DNA of 64,000 nucleotides, taken from NCBI RefSeq assembly GCF_044227025.1, contig NZ_JBGAFX010000006.1, positions 310,001-374,000 of the forward strand, given 5' to 3'. Numbering within the stretch: position 1 is the first letter of the stretch; each line of letters opens with the position of its first letter. The position numbers and the translations under genes are program-made. Of this stretch, positions 10,101-19,200 are shown piece after piece. The notes under the pieces were generated by a model, which worked only from the letters and a program-made list of their open reading frames with translations, ran no database searches and was not told the DNA's origin. This stretch comes from Dokdonella_A sp044227025. GTDB taxonomy: Bacteria > Pseudomonadota > Gammaproteobacteria > Xanthomonadales > Rhodanobacteraceae.

Positions 10101-11672
10101 TACACGCGCGATGCGCTCGGTCGCGTCAACGTGGTGCAGTGGTCGACCACCACGGGCGCCAAGAATACGAACGTCATCAGCAATGCAACCTACTTCCCGT
10201 TTGGTCCCCTCAATGTGCTGACCTTCGGAAACGGCCGCACGCTGGCCAAGAACTACGACCAGGACTACGCGATCAGCACGATCAGCGGCACGCCATCGCC
10301 CGGCAACGCGTTGACGCTGTACCTCGGCGTGGACGTGATGGGCGACATCGTGAGCGCGAAGGAAACGCTGAGCATCCACCCGGACCGCGTCTACGGTTAC
10401 GACCCGCTATACCGCCTGACCGATGCGCAGACCGGTGTCGGCGGCCCGGTGGAAAGCTACACCTACAACAAGACCGGCGATCGCCTGAGCGCGAGCCTCA
10501 ATGGCGCGTCACCGACGGCCTATTCCTACGCCGCCGGCACGCACCACCTTGCCAGCGTCGGCGGCGTCGCGCGCACCTACGACCTCAACGGCAACACGCA
10601 GACCGGTACGGCAACAGGGCTCACCCTCGGCTACGACAACCGCAACCGCCTCACCAGCGCGGTCAACGGCACCATGAGTGCGAGCTACGCGATCAGCGGT
10701 CGCGGCGAACGCGTCGGCAAGACGGTGACGGTGAGCGGCACGCCGACCACGACCTTGTTCGCCTATGACGAGGGCGGGCGGCTGATTGGCGAATACAGCG
10801 GCACCGGTGTCGCGCAGGCGGAATACATTTATCTCGACTCGACCCCGGTCGGCGTGGTGAAGGGCGGGGTGCTGTATTACATCGAAACCGATCACCTCGG
10901 GACGCCGAGGCAGGTGGTGAAGCCGACCGGCAATGTCGTGGTGTGGAAGTGGGACTTCCTGCAGAACACGTTTGGCAACAGCACGCCGAATCAGGATCCG
11001 GATGGGGACTCGGTGCAGTTCGTGCTGGGGTTGAGGTTTCCGGGGCAATACTTCGATGCGGAGACGGGACTAGGCTACAACTATTTCCGGGATTACGAGG
11101 CCGGGACTGGCCGGTATGTTGAGAGTGATGCGATTGGCCTTCTGGGTGGCGCGAATACTTTTGCATACGTCCGCTCGAATCCAGTGCGGCGCGTAGATCA
11201 TTCGGGCCTGTTCTCCTCCGCCGATGCACTCTTGGTCGATTGGTATTTACATGGCGATGGACAATTCGTAGACATTTCTGCATGGTGTGGTGACTATTTG
11301 GCGGATCCCGTTGTACAGGCAGTAACTGCTCGACTGAAGCTGAAAGCGTACGCGCATGCGAAAACACTTGCCAACGCAGGGTTCAGTGGCGCTGAAGTAT
11401 GGAGCTACGAAGAAACCAACGAGCTTTGGATAACGTCGATCTATTCATTTGGAAATGGCTCAAGAAAGTCAGACGTCGCATGCATCTTTTCAGGAAATGG
11501 ATGTTGCGTTACTGGTATATGCGCGCTCCAACATTCGACAAAAGACTTGTTCAAAGACCCACTTGACCTTCGCCAATTTTGGCATTTGCCCGCATGGGCT
11601 GCAGATGTAGGAATTCCTTTCTGGTTTGGTCTTTCTTGTATCGAGAAATTTTCGGTTTATGCTTGCAAATGA
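7104..11672 (+). CDS. Exported RHS/YD-repeat protein with variable C-terminal tip
   Basis: A 1522-residue RHS protein. The signal peptide is at residues 1-22 (ending QSFAG), followed by a Cys-rich segment and a DUF6531-like entry (DPVNPGVGNKTETRVEF). Dozens of YD repeats follow (YTYDSRG, YDAAGNR, YDRLNRLTAI). The RHS core is near 1309-1371 and includes FPGQYFDAETGLGYNYFRDY and RYVESDAIGL. After it comes a roughly 150-residue tip with many Cys and Trp residues that I do not recognise. In this family the repeats form a shell enclosing a toxic tip. The tip DNA and the first 1.4 kb are clearly more AT-rich than the core. The stop overlaps the next start. An AT-rich leader at 7020-7060 may hold the promoter. 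Confidence 0.85.
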   Translation: MKAALKLVMLAAFVLLSKQSFAGCSIEYSFWAPYPTHQVIYSGCSNQQDALDACSAFTTLHGYTPNEFCIWGWGPGYHAGNLYFHYPDTAVPFALEHFLIPSVVIPDKNSGHSCPDPCVADPVNPGVGNKTETRVEFAGTGIFPLRFSWTYNSLDSWPGNYPISIVGRHRAHTYSWSIELHSQGLLKPVATVHLPDGKGVYFTQALPGGPWVADGESKTKLTVNPDPSAAWQVEDEWGGREWFDSNGRLLSLFDVAGKKQSVTYDVSGRLATVTDPNGRVLTFSYNSAGLLSTLQTPDGNQIGFAYTTSSDLSTVTYPGGSTRQYLYDESPYSGASPAGLLTGEIDELNVRHSTTWYDSSMRATATSLAGSVDSYGISYLPPDAVGDYNRSNVTQPLGATQETKYVLVAGVVRPRVVTTSCTGCQTQQKTYSYDSAGLLQTRVEGGNQTDYTYDSRGVVTSRIDASNASGPDAGVKRTTETTWDSSFRVPTLRTVKNYLGTIESLTKWTYNTRGQATARCGIDNAVSGANSYTCGSSTNAPAGVRQTKTTYCEASDVTAGACPLVGLVTSTNGARLTTNAGMGGLDDTTTYTYRMADDSTCATNGACTYRKGDLWKVTNALGQVTEYVSYDKNGRVARTKDANGTYTDFTYHARGWLTDRIVRASASGTPGAGDATMHIDYDAVGNVTKVTQPDGAYLQYTYDDAHRLLKINDNLANTIDYCPGGVGNADCLDAAGHRKVEQVKDPSNAVKRQLHRVYNQLGQLTQVLNAANVPVETSAGIGGSGIADGYDGNGNRILKDDGLGIRTEQDVDPLNRLKTTIQNLAGTDPATQNATTGYTYDTRDNLRQVTDPDGLNTNYTYDGLNNLTALDSPDTGHTGYTYDAAGNRISQTDNRGVTSTYTYDRLNRLTAIGYPTTSLNVTYAYDQADGTTGCSGSFPLGRLTRMTDSSGSTTYCYDRRGNVLKKTQVANGVSLVTQYTYTVADRLATVTYPSGGVATYTRDALGRVNVVQWSTTTGAKNTNVISNATYFPFGPLNVLTFGNGRTLAKNYDQDYAISTISGTPSPGNALTLYLGVDVMGDIVSAKETLSIHPDRVYGYDPLYRLTDAQTGVGGPVESYTYNKTGDRLSASLNGASPTAYSYAAGTHHLASVGGVARTYDLNGNTQTGTATGLTLGYDNRNRLTSAVNGTMSASYAISGRGERVGKTVTVSGTPTTTLFAYDEGGRLIGEYSGTGVAQAEYIYLDSTPVGVVKGGVLYYIETDHLGTPRQVVKPTGNVVVWKWDFLQNTFGNSTPNQDPDGDSVQFVLGLRFPGQYFDAETGLGYNYFRDYEAGTGRYVESDAIGLLGGANTFAYVRSNPVRRVDHSGLFSSADALLVDWYLHGDGQFVDISAWCGDYLADPVVQAVTARLKLKAYAHAKTLANAGFSGAEVWSYEETNELWITSIYSFGNGSRKSDVACIFSGNGCCVTGICALQHSTKDLFKDPLDLRQFWHLPAWAADVGIPFWFGLSCIEKFSVYACK

Positions 11673-12037
11673 TGAACAAAAAGGCTGTTGTATCATTCTT
11701 TTCTGGGGCGGTGGCAGTCTATCTAGTAGTAGTTCTTGCGCGCATCCAGCTCTATTCAATGCACATCGGGCACTACAATACGCATCCGACAACCGGACTT
11801 GTTCTGACGCCGATAGTTGCAGGATGCGCGTACGCGCTCGGGTTGTTGGGTATTGTCCTAGTTCAGAAATTTGTCACATTGAAGCCCACTCTGCTCGGTG
11901 TCTTTTGCTATGGCGCTTGGTGCGCCTTGCCTGTCGGGCAATTCTTGCCGGAGCCTGTAAGGCCCAATTGGGTTCTCTTAATGGCCGTCACGCTTCCGCC
12001 GGTCTTGTTCCTGCTTCGCGGTAAACGTCGTTGCTGA
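11669..12037 (+). CDS. Small multi-pass membrane protein, candidate immunity to the RHS tip
   Basis: A 122-residue protein starting at the ATG at 11669, inside the stop codon of the RHS gene (ATGATGA), which suggests translational coupling. I see four hydrophobic segments: VVSFFSGAVAVYLVVVL, LVLTPIVAGCAYALGLLGIV, LLGVFCYGAWCALPVG and VLLMAVTLPPVLFLL. The DNA is AT-richer than the surrounding core genes. Position, size and coupling fit an immunity protein, and membrane topology would suit a tip that acts on the envelope or from the periplasm. This is inference; I recognise no named Imm family. Confidence 0.6.
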   Translation: MMNKKAVVSFFSGAVAVYLVVVLARIQLYSMHIGHYNTHPTTGLVLTPIVAGCAYALGLLGIVLVQKFVTLKPTLLGVFCYGAWCALPVGQFLPEPVRPNWVLLMAVTLPPVLFLLRGKRRC

Positions 12038-12065
12038 TAGCAGCAGCTAAAAGACAAAAGGGGAC

Positions 12066-12100
12066 AAAAGGGGACGGAGTGGACCACCTCTGATTTTTCG
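12066..12100 (+). repeat. Dispersed AAAAGGGGACGGAGTGGA element, copy 1
   Basis: The sequence AAAAGGGGACGGAGTGGACC followed by an AT-rich GATTTTTCG matches a second copy at 45440. A shorter AAAAGGGGAC lies directly upstream. Both copies lie just 3' of a toxin/immunity pair. Confidence 0.5.
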
Positions 12101-12144
12101 TACGCCACAAAGCGAGGACAATCCTCGCGGATGGAGTGCGCCCG

Positions 12145-12288
12145 ATGAGCCGAACATATAGCGCGACGATGGGACTGCTGTGCTTGGCTTGCGGAGCGGG
12201 GTTTGCGTTCGATTGTCCATCTATCTCGGTCGTCGCGGCGATCCTTGGCCTAACGATGCTCGGGGTCCGATACCGCGAAGGCCGATAG
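12145..12288 (+). CDS. Possible 47-residue membrane protein
   Basis: Short frame with ATG at 12145, giving two hydrophobic stretches (TMGLLCLACGAGFAF and VVAAILGLTMLGV) and a basic end YREGR. No good ribosome-binding site is visible, and it lies in a repeat-containing gap downstream of the immunity candidate. It may be a small inner-membrane protein or chance. Confidence 0.25.
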   Translation: MSRTYSATMGLLCLACGAGFAFDCPSISVVAAILGLTMLGVRYREGR

Positions 12289-12417
12289 CAATTTGGGTGT
12301 CGTCGGAAGGCCAGGCGCATCGCAGATCACGGATGTGCGCATCGCCCCGTTCTGTTTCGATCATCGCCTGGAAACGATTGCGAAGACGCGCGCCAATTGA
12401 CCGCGGCCCGGTAGCGC

Positions 12418-14364
12418 CTATTTCGCCCGCGCAATCGCCCCCCGCACCAACCGCGCCAACACCCGCTCGCCCACTGACTGCGGCTGCGCCAGCGCAAGCC
12501 GCGCGAGTAGCGGTGTGTCTTCCGCACGACCGCCCGGCGCCAGCAACGCACCCAGCAACGCCGGCCAGCGGCGGGGTTCGGCGACGTGTGCCTTGAGCCA
12601 CAACAGCGCCGGCAGGATGCGCCGCTCGGTCGCGTCGAAATCGCTGCCGAACGGGAAGGTCGGCAGCAGGCCTGCGCTCACTTGCGGGCGCAGGCGCTCG
12701 GCAAGTGCTTCGGGCGTGTTCGCACGCCACGCATCCGGCACGCGGAAATCGCGCGCGAGCTTGCCATTGCGGATCGCCGTGGCCGCGAGCTCGTCGACGA
12801 AGCGCGCATCGCTGATCGCGAGCATCGCCTGCACGCAGGCTTCGTCCGAGCGCCCGCGCAGGTCCGCGATGCCGTATTCAGTGATGTAGACATCGCGCAG
12901 GTGGCGCGGGATCGTCGTGTAGCCGTAGTTCCAGCGGATGTTCGACTCGACCTTGCGCCCGCTCTTGCGCGTTGCGCGCAGCAGCAGCACCGACCGTCCA
13001 CCCGCCAGCGCATGCGCCATCGCGACGAAGTTGTACTGCCCGCCGACGCCGCTGACGACGCGCCCGTCCTCGAGCGCATCCGACGTCGCCGCGCCGAGCA
13101 GGGTCGCCATCATGCAGGTGTTGAAGAAGCGCGCATCGCGGCGTTGCAACGCATCGAGCTGCTCGCGTCCGCCGTAGAGCTGGTTGACGTCGGACACCGC
13201 GCTCATCGCCAGCCCGCTGTAGTCCTCGCCTTGGAGTTCGCGCAGCCACGCGTAGAACTCCTTCGAACCGAGGTAGAACGCGCCCTTGAGGTAATGGCCG
13301 TTGCGCAGTTTCGACGGATCGACCGCGGCGCCGGTGGCGAGCGCGTGTTCCACCTCCATGTCGTCGTACACCGTGCGCTTGAGGATGCCCGCGCGGCGCA
13401 GGTGCATGAAGCCGTCCATGATCATCTCGCTCGCGCCGTACAGGCCGTGCACGAACGCTCCCGTGCCACCCCAGCGGCCGGGCAACGGGTGCGCCTGGGT
13501 GCCGCCGCGCAGTGCCGCGAGCGTGGCGAGGTAGTCGGCATTGCGCTGGTGCCGCAGCAGCAGCGCGTGCACGATCGCATCCGACAATGCGCCGATGCCG
13601 ATCTGCAGCGTGCCGCCGTCGCGCACGAGCGAACTCGCGTGCAGGCCGATCGCGTATTCGGTCAGGTCCACCGCATTGCGCGGCAGCGCGAACAACTCCT
13701 GCCGCGGCAGGCTGCCGTCGACGAGGGCATCGAAGAACTCCGGCCCCACCTCCGCCGCGCCACTGAGGAACGGCAGGTCCGGGTGCACCACGCCGATGAT
13801 CAATGGGCGCTGCCCGCCGTTCGCGGCGATCGCCTTGATCACGTCGAGCGTCACATCCGGATTGCACGACAGGCTGTAGCGCGCCGAGGGCCCGCTGCCG
13901 CGCGTGGCGACCAGCTGCACGATCGCGTGCAGGTTCGCGTGTTCGGCCAGGTCGCGCGCGACCGAGGTGTAGTTGATGCTCGCGTACTCGCGCTGCGCGC
14001 GCTCCGCATGCATCATCGCGCCCGACATGAAGTAGAACTCCTCCACGTGCACGTTCGCCGGCACGCGGTTCGCCTTCATGTCGACCGCATAATCGAGGCG
14101 CGGATAGTCGGCGCCGAACTGGCGCGCGAGGAACGGCCCGAGGAACCGCCGCTCGAGATCGCTTGCCGCCGCCGGCAGGTCGAGCGAGAGCGCCGTGTAC
14201 AAGGTCAGCCGCCGCGCCGGCTCCGCCTTGAAGCGCGCATACAGCGCATTGAGCAGGTGGTTCGGCTTGCCGAGCCCAAGCGGCGCGGCGACTGCGACCG
14301 CGTCACCCCCGCGCTGGAGGATGCGTGCGACGGCGTCGTCGATGGAGAGCAGTTCCGTGTTCAC
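12418..14364 (-). CDS. Acetyl-CoA hydrolase/transferase family protein
   Basis: A 648-residue protein of the acetyl-CoA hydrolase/CoA-transferase family, cytosolic, which would move CoA between acyl groups or hydrolyse acetyl-CoA. Recognisable stretches are RDGGTLQIGIGALSDAI, GVGGQYNFVAMAHALAGG, SNIRWNYGYTTIPRHL and DVYITEYGIADLRGRSDEAC; the last three form the typical C-terminal domain. I chose the GTG at 14364, preceded by GGGAG seven bases upstream, because family homology begins there (VNTELLSIDDAVARIL). The open frame to 14535 adds only Arg-rich sequence. The gene stands alone, diverging from the DUF3667 gene. The precise substrate cannot be read from sequence. Confidence 0.85.
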   Translation of the reverse strand: MNTELLSIDDAVARILQRGGDAVAVAAPLGLGKPNHLLNALYARFKAEPARRLTLYTALSLDLPAAASDLERRFLGPFLARQFGADYPRLDYAVDMKANRVPANVHVEEFYFMSGAMMHAERAQREYASINYTSVARDLAEHANLHAIVQLVATRGSGPSARYSLSCNPDVTLDVIKAIAANGGQRPLIIGVVHPDLPFLSGAAEVGPEFFDALVDGSLPRQELFALPRNAVDLTEYAIGLHASSLVRDGGTLQIGIGALSDAIVHALLLRHQRNADYLATLAALRGGTQAHPLPGRWGGTGAFVHGLYGASEMIMDGFMHLRRAGILKRTVYDDMEVEHALATGAAVDPSKLRNGHYLKGAFYLGSKEFYAWLRELQGEDYSGLAMSAVSDVNQLYGGREQLDALQRRDARFFNTCMMATLLGAATSDALEDGRVVSGVGGQYNFVAMAHALAGGRSVLLLRATRKSGRKVESNIRWNYGYTTIPRHLRDVYITEYGIADLRGRSDEACVQAMLAISDARFVDELAATAIRNGKLARDFRVPDAWRANTPEALAERLRPQVSAGLLPTFPFGSDFDATERRILPALLWLKAHVAEPRRWPALLGALLAPGGRAEDTPLLARLALAQPQSVGERVLARLVRGAIARAK

Positions 14365-14515
14365 TAGGGCTCCCTGGCGAGCTGCGTGCGGGCAGGGTAG
14401 CGCATGCATCCATCGACGGCATGTTGCGCCGCCAGCGGGTCGAGGAAAAGTGGGGTCGTGACGCCGCACCCCTCGCGTTAGGATGCGCTCCCCGCCCGCA
14501 TCCGCGCGATCGCCG

Positions 14516-15427
14516 ATGACCGTGTCCTGCACCAACTGCTCCGTGCCCCTCGAAGGCCGCTACTGCGCGAGCTGCGGGCAGAAGCGTTTCGAAGCCGCGG
14601 ACCGGCGCTTCGGCCATCTGCTCGGCGAGTTCGTGCACGGGCTGACCGACCTCGATGGGCGCGTATGGCGCTCGCTGCTCGCGCTGCTGTTCCGTCCCGG
14701 CCTGCTGTCGCTCGACTACAACGAGGGCCGCCGCGCGCGCTGGCTGTCGCCGGTGACGCTGTTCCTCGCGGTCAACGTGGTCTACTTCATCCTGCCGTTG
14801 CACGGCGACTACGCGATGCAGTTCAGCCGCCAGGTCACGCCGCGCATCGCGATCGCGGCGGCCGACCCCGGCACGGACACGAGCATGTATGCGCGCAACG
14901 CGCAGGCGCACAGTGCATTGACGGAATCCTGGGTCGACCGCGAAGCCGCCCGGCTCGATCCCGACCACCACGGCGACGGTTACCGCAAGTTGCGTGAACG
15001 CTACGACGCGCGCGCGGACGACGTGAGCAAGGCGCTCGTCATCCTGCACCTGCCGTTCGTCGCGCTCGTCCTCGCGCTGCTCTACGCCGACCGGCGCCAC
15101 TACTACGCCGAACACTTCGTGGTGACGCTGCACTACTTCGCGTTCGCGCTGCTCATGGTGACGACGCTCGTGCACGTCATCACCGTGCTGCAATCGCTGG
15201 TCCCGTCATTTGACGCGATCGTTCCGATGTCCGCGCTCGACTGGGTCGCGCGCTTCCTCTACGCGCTCTACGCGGTGCTCATGCTGCATCGCGCCTACCG
15301 CACCGGATGGGTGCGCGCCGTCGCATCGGCTGCCGCGCTCATCGCGGCGATGATCGCGGTCAACCTCTACATCTACAGGCCGGTGCAGTTCGTCGTCACG
15401 TTGTGGGTGGCGATGTACACAGCCTGA
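14516..15427 (+). CDS. DUF3667 family membrane protein with N-terminal zinc ribbon
   Basis: A 303-residue protein. The N-terminus has CxxC-x(9)-CxxC (CTNCSVPLEGRYCASCGQK), a zinc-ribbon pattern, followed by FVHGLTDLDGRVWRSLLALLFRPGLLSLDYNEGRR, typical of DUF3667. Hydrophobic segments follow: VTLFLAVNVVYFILPL, LPFVALVLALLYA, YFAFALLMVTTLVHVITVL and a final pair near the C-terminus. I chose the ATG at 14516 because the Cys motif begins five residues later; the ATG at 14483 is also possible. Function is unknown. Confidence 0.8.
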   Translation: MTVSCTNCSVPLEGRYCASCGQKRFEAADRRFGHLLGEFVHGLTDLDGRVWRSLLALLFRPGLLSLDYNEGRRARWLSPVTLFLAVNVVYFILPLHGDYAMQFSRQVTPRIAIAAADPGTDTSMYARNAQAHSALTESWVDREAARLDPDHHGDGYRKLRERYDARADDVSKALVILHLPFVALVLALLYADRRHYYAEHFVVTLHYFAFALLMVTTLVHVITVLQSLVPSFDAIVPMSALDWVARFLYALYAVLMLHRAYRTGWVRAVASAAALIAAMIAVNLYIYRPVQFVVTLWVAMYTA

Positions 15428-15888
15428 CGCTCCCCTCGCTTCGAGGCCGAATCGGAGCGTGCGACTTGAGAGTCTGGCGGCAAGCGCCGTCTCGCCGCCG
15501 GTCGTCGTGATACGCGCAATTGAACAGCCGGTGCCGCCGGGCTCGAAGCGCTCGGCGGCACCCCGCGTGTGCTACGCGGCAAAAGGATGGCCAGCCTTCT
15601 GTTTCAGGCGCCTCCCACTTGACCACCCATTTTTGTGGCAATCCATCGGATGGCGAACTCTGATGTTTGAGAGGTTACACAGGAAAACCGATCTATCTTT
15701 TTCCTTGAATTGCAGCCGCGCTAAAGTCGAAGAAGTAGCGAAATTCCTACTTGCCGGCATGTCGACAGCGTGCAACCATCTTCAACGGTTTGCGGGGAGA
15801 TGCATGGTCTGCCGAGTTTGCGCGGATTGTGCATGCAGACCGACTCTGCGCGTTGCGTGCATTCGCCAATCGGGTGCTGGGGTTGATC
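15428..15888. other. 460-bp gap with no convincing gene
   Basis: The left half is GC-rich. From about 15610 to 15760 the base composition becomes AT-richer, with runs such as TTTTTCC. This suggests the upstream regulatory region of the small gene at 15889 or an old insertion remnant. Open frames on both strands here have no family features. No clear -35/-10 pair could be fixed. Confidence 0.4.
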
Positions 15889-16272
15889 TTGAAGTTTTTC
15901 AGATGCTGCCGCTTCGTGCTGGCCGTGCTCAGCGTTGCTGCGGCGACGGCGGGCGCCGAATCGGCGCGCTCATATGCTGTCGTTGCGATGGCGGCAGATG
16001 TGCAGACGATGGTCGTCCGCGATAGCGAAGGACGACTGGTGTCTTGTGCCAGGGGTGATGTCGTAGCTGGCACGGAGTGGCGCGTGGTGAACGTGCGCGG
16101 TGGTTCGGCGACGCTGGAAGGGGTGCAGCGGCAGGCCGGTGCCAAGGTCGAGCTGCGCGTGAACGTTGGTGAGCGGTTTGATCCACACGTGCCACTCACC
16201 ACGCACGAATCTGTGGCGGCACCCCTAGGCAGCGCGCGCATTTTGCCAACGGTACGTCAGGGAATGAAATAG
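15889..16272 (+). CDS. Small exported protein upstream of the giant protein
   Basis: A 127-residue protein if started at the TTG at 15889 (preceded by GGGG). This gives a short basic n-region and a hydrophobic segment RFVLAVLSVAAATAGAES, a good signal peptide. The mature part (MVVRDSEGRLVSCARGDVV, then VVNVRGGSATLEGV) reads as a small beta domain, loosely reminiscent of periplasmic PilP/GspC-type accessory domains; that resemblance is weak. The frame is open upstream to 15751, so the start is uncertain. The giant gene follows 21 bp after the stop, so the two are probably an operon and the small protein may be an accessory of the giant. Confidence 0.55.
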   Translation: MKFFRCCRFVLAVLSVAAATAGAESARSYAVVAMAADVQTMVVRDSEGRLVSCARGDVVAGTEWRVVNVRGGSATLEGVQRQAGAKVELRVNVGERFDPHVPLTTHESVAAPLGSARILPTVRQGMK

Positions 16273-16293
16273 CCAAGACTCCAGGGAGGGATC

Positions 16294-19200
16294 ATGCGCA
16301 CGTACCTTTCGGCGACGTTGTCGCGTTTCATATGGGCTGTCTGTGCCGGGCTCGCATTGGTGCACGCGCGAGCGGATGAAGCGCCGCGCGAGTTGCAGGA
16401 TTGCGTGCAGACGGTCGAGCCGCGTTCCGGCAAGGCGGCTGCCGGTACGCCTCTGATCGGCGCGGCCGAGGACATCGGCAACGTCAGCGTGATGGAAGTC
16501 AGTGGCGACTACCGCAAGGGCTTCAACGAGCCGCGCAGGCAGGCGGCGACACGCTTCTACCAGACGCACGAAGATCGTTACGACTTCCTCGTCGTGTTCA
16601 CGACCTTTGAATTCGATACCGGCGCCGCACTTGCGTTTCACAATCTCGTGCGCAATGACACGGCAGGTCTTGGCCAGCCGATGCTCGACCTTGGCGCCGA
16701 TTTCGGCAGCCCAAGCCGGTTGCAGGGCTACATCGACATGGCGGCGATGAGCCGTTACAGCTTCAACTCCATAGCTCCCGATTATCACAAGTCAGTCGAT
16801 ACCCTCGCTCACGAACTCATGCATCGCTGGGGCGTCGCCGTCCATTTCATCGATGCCTCCGGTCAGGACAGTGCCGACCTGATTGGTCAGCAAGCATCAC
16901 ACTGGAGCTACTTTGTCGATACCGATGCCTCCGTCATGTACGGCAGCGACTGGCAAGCGCAGGCCGATGGCTCGTTCCGCAGCGTCGACATCCGCCATCG
17001 TTACAGCCCGCTCGATCTGTACCTGGCCGGTTTCGCATCGCGCGAGGAAGTGCCGCCTTTCACCCTGATCCGCAATGCCAACGCGGGTGCGGCGACCGAC
17101 CTTCCGGAACTCGGCGCGAGCATCCATGGCGTAGCCGAGACGATCACCATCGATCAGATCATTGCGGCATCGGGAGCACGCGTGCCCTCGGCGGCGAATG
17201 CGCAGAGAGATTTCAACGCCGCGCTGATCCTGCTCAAGCGTCCGGGCGAGAACGTAGCGACGGAACGCCTGCTGCAGCTTGAGCGCTTCAGGGTGCGCTT
17301 CCAGCAACAGCTGACGGAGATGACCGACGGCCGCGCGGCGATCCACATTTACACGCAGGCGCGCGGCGCAGCAGCGGCGCCGCCAACGATCCTGCATGGC
17401 AGCGGCAGCACCGCCGCTCCCGGCGGGGTGCCCGCCGCGATCGTCTGGCTGGAATCGCAACAGGCTGCCGATGGCCATTGGCAGGACCGCCCTGCGACTG
17501 CATTGCGCGATACGGTCGCGGTGGTGCGTGCGCTGGAGGAGCTCGACCCTGCCTACCCAGGCCTCGCCTTGGCGCGCGCGTGGCTGGCCGATCACCCGGT
17601 CGCAAATATCGACCAGCGCAGTTGGAGGCTGATCGGGGCGCAGGGCGACAGCGATGCCACGGCACTCGCCGCCGCGCAGGACAGCCACGGTGGCTTCGCA
17701 CTTGAATCCGGCTGGAATGCGAGCAGTGTCGACACCGCGCTGGTCGCTGCGGCGCTGACCGATCATGGTCGCGACGCGCCGGGCCTCAACGCCGCGTTGC
17801 AGGCGCTCGGCTCACAGCAGAATGTGGATGGCAGTTTCGGCGTCGCGCCCGGCGGGCGCGGCCATCTGTTGCCGACCTTGCGCGTCGCCAGCTTGCTTGC
17901 CAGACAGTCGGACAGCGACAGTACGCAACGTCTGGCGCAGGTAAGCGGGTGGATGCAGACGCGCCAAGCCGCTGACGGTGGTGTCGGTACGCCGCTGCAG
18001 AGCGCGCTCGCATCGACGGTGGATACCTACGCGTTGTTCGGTCGACTCACGTTGGCGTCGGAACTCACGATCGGCGTGCGCAACTTCGTGCGACAGCAGC
18101 AACAGGTGAGCGGCGACTGGGGTGGCAGCACCTACCTTACCGCAACCGCCATGCTCGCCTACGCGCACGACCAGCGCCCAAACCTCACGCTGGCGACAGC
18201 GCCGACAATCGCGCCGGTGCCCCTGCAGGACGGCGAGCGCGCGACCCTCTCCGCCGTCGTCGCCAACAGTGGCAATGTACCGATCGCTGCGACGGCCTTG
18301 CGCTGGTACGACGGCGATCCCGATCTGGGCGGCGTGCGGATCGGCGGCGACGTCGTCGTGCCCGATCTCGCGGCGGGTTCCAGTGCGAACGTCAAACAGT
18401 ACTGGGACACGACGGGCCTGGCCGGTACGCATGAGCTGTGGCTCGTGCTGGACGCAGCTGGCGCGGTGGTGGAAGCGAGCGAGATCGACAATCGCGGCCA
18501 GCTGAGCGCGACCGTGCTGCCGCCGTCGACGCAGCCGGATCTCGCGCTTACCGCAGCCGACTTCAGCCTCGTTCCGGCGTCGGTATCGACGTTGCCAAGT
18601 GCGATCCACGTAACTGGCACGCTGCGCAACATTGGCGCACAGGGTGCCAGTGGCGCCGTGCTGCGGTTGTATGCGCAACCGGACCTCAGTCACGCACTGG
18701 CAGAAGCGAGCGTGGATGTACCGGCGCGCGGCAGCGTACCCATCGAGCTCGCGTTCACCGCGACGCAGGCGGCGACGCTGAATCTGCTGGTGCGCGCCGA
18801 TCCCGACGGAGCGATCGCGGAAGGCAGTGAGGCAAACAACGACGCGGAGTTGACCTTGCGATTCGGCGAGTCGCTCGACCTGGAAACCACGAATGCCGAT
18901 CTCGCGTTGCTCACGACGCCGGCACTGGTCGGTCGCAGCCTTGATTTCGAAGGCACGGTGCGGAACCGCGGCACGGTCGATTCACCGCCGGTCACGCTGC
19001 ACGCTGAAGTCGTGCAGGACGGTGTGGCCACGCCGATCTTCGATGGGGCGATACAGGTAACCGCTGGCCAGAACAGCCGGCGTCGTTTCACCTGGCGTCC
19101 GTTGCAGCCGGGTCCGGTGCAGTTGCGCGTCGTGCTCGATCCTGCGAACCAGGTGGCCGAGACGGACGAAGGCAACAACGTCGGCGTACTCGACTTCACA

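Noticed and set aside
8274..10379. Long minus-strand frame opposite the RHS repeats
   Set aside because: Its VVGVGD/VVVDV-type low-complexity sequence is the antisense of YD repeats.
15459..16025. 188-residue frame upstream of the giant operon
   Set aside because: No domain or ribosome-binding site, and it overlaps the better-supported exported small gene in another frame.
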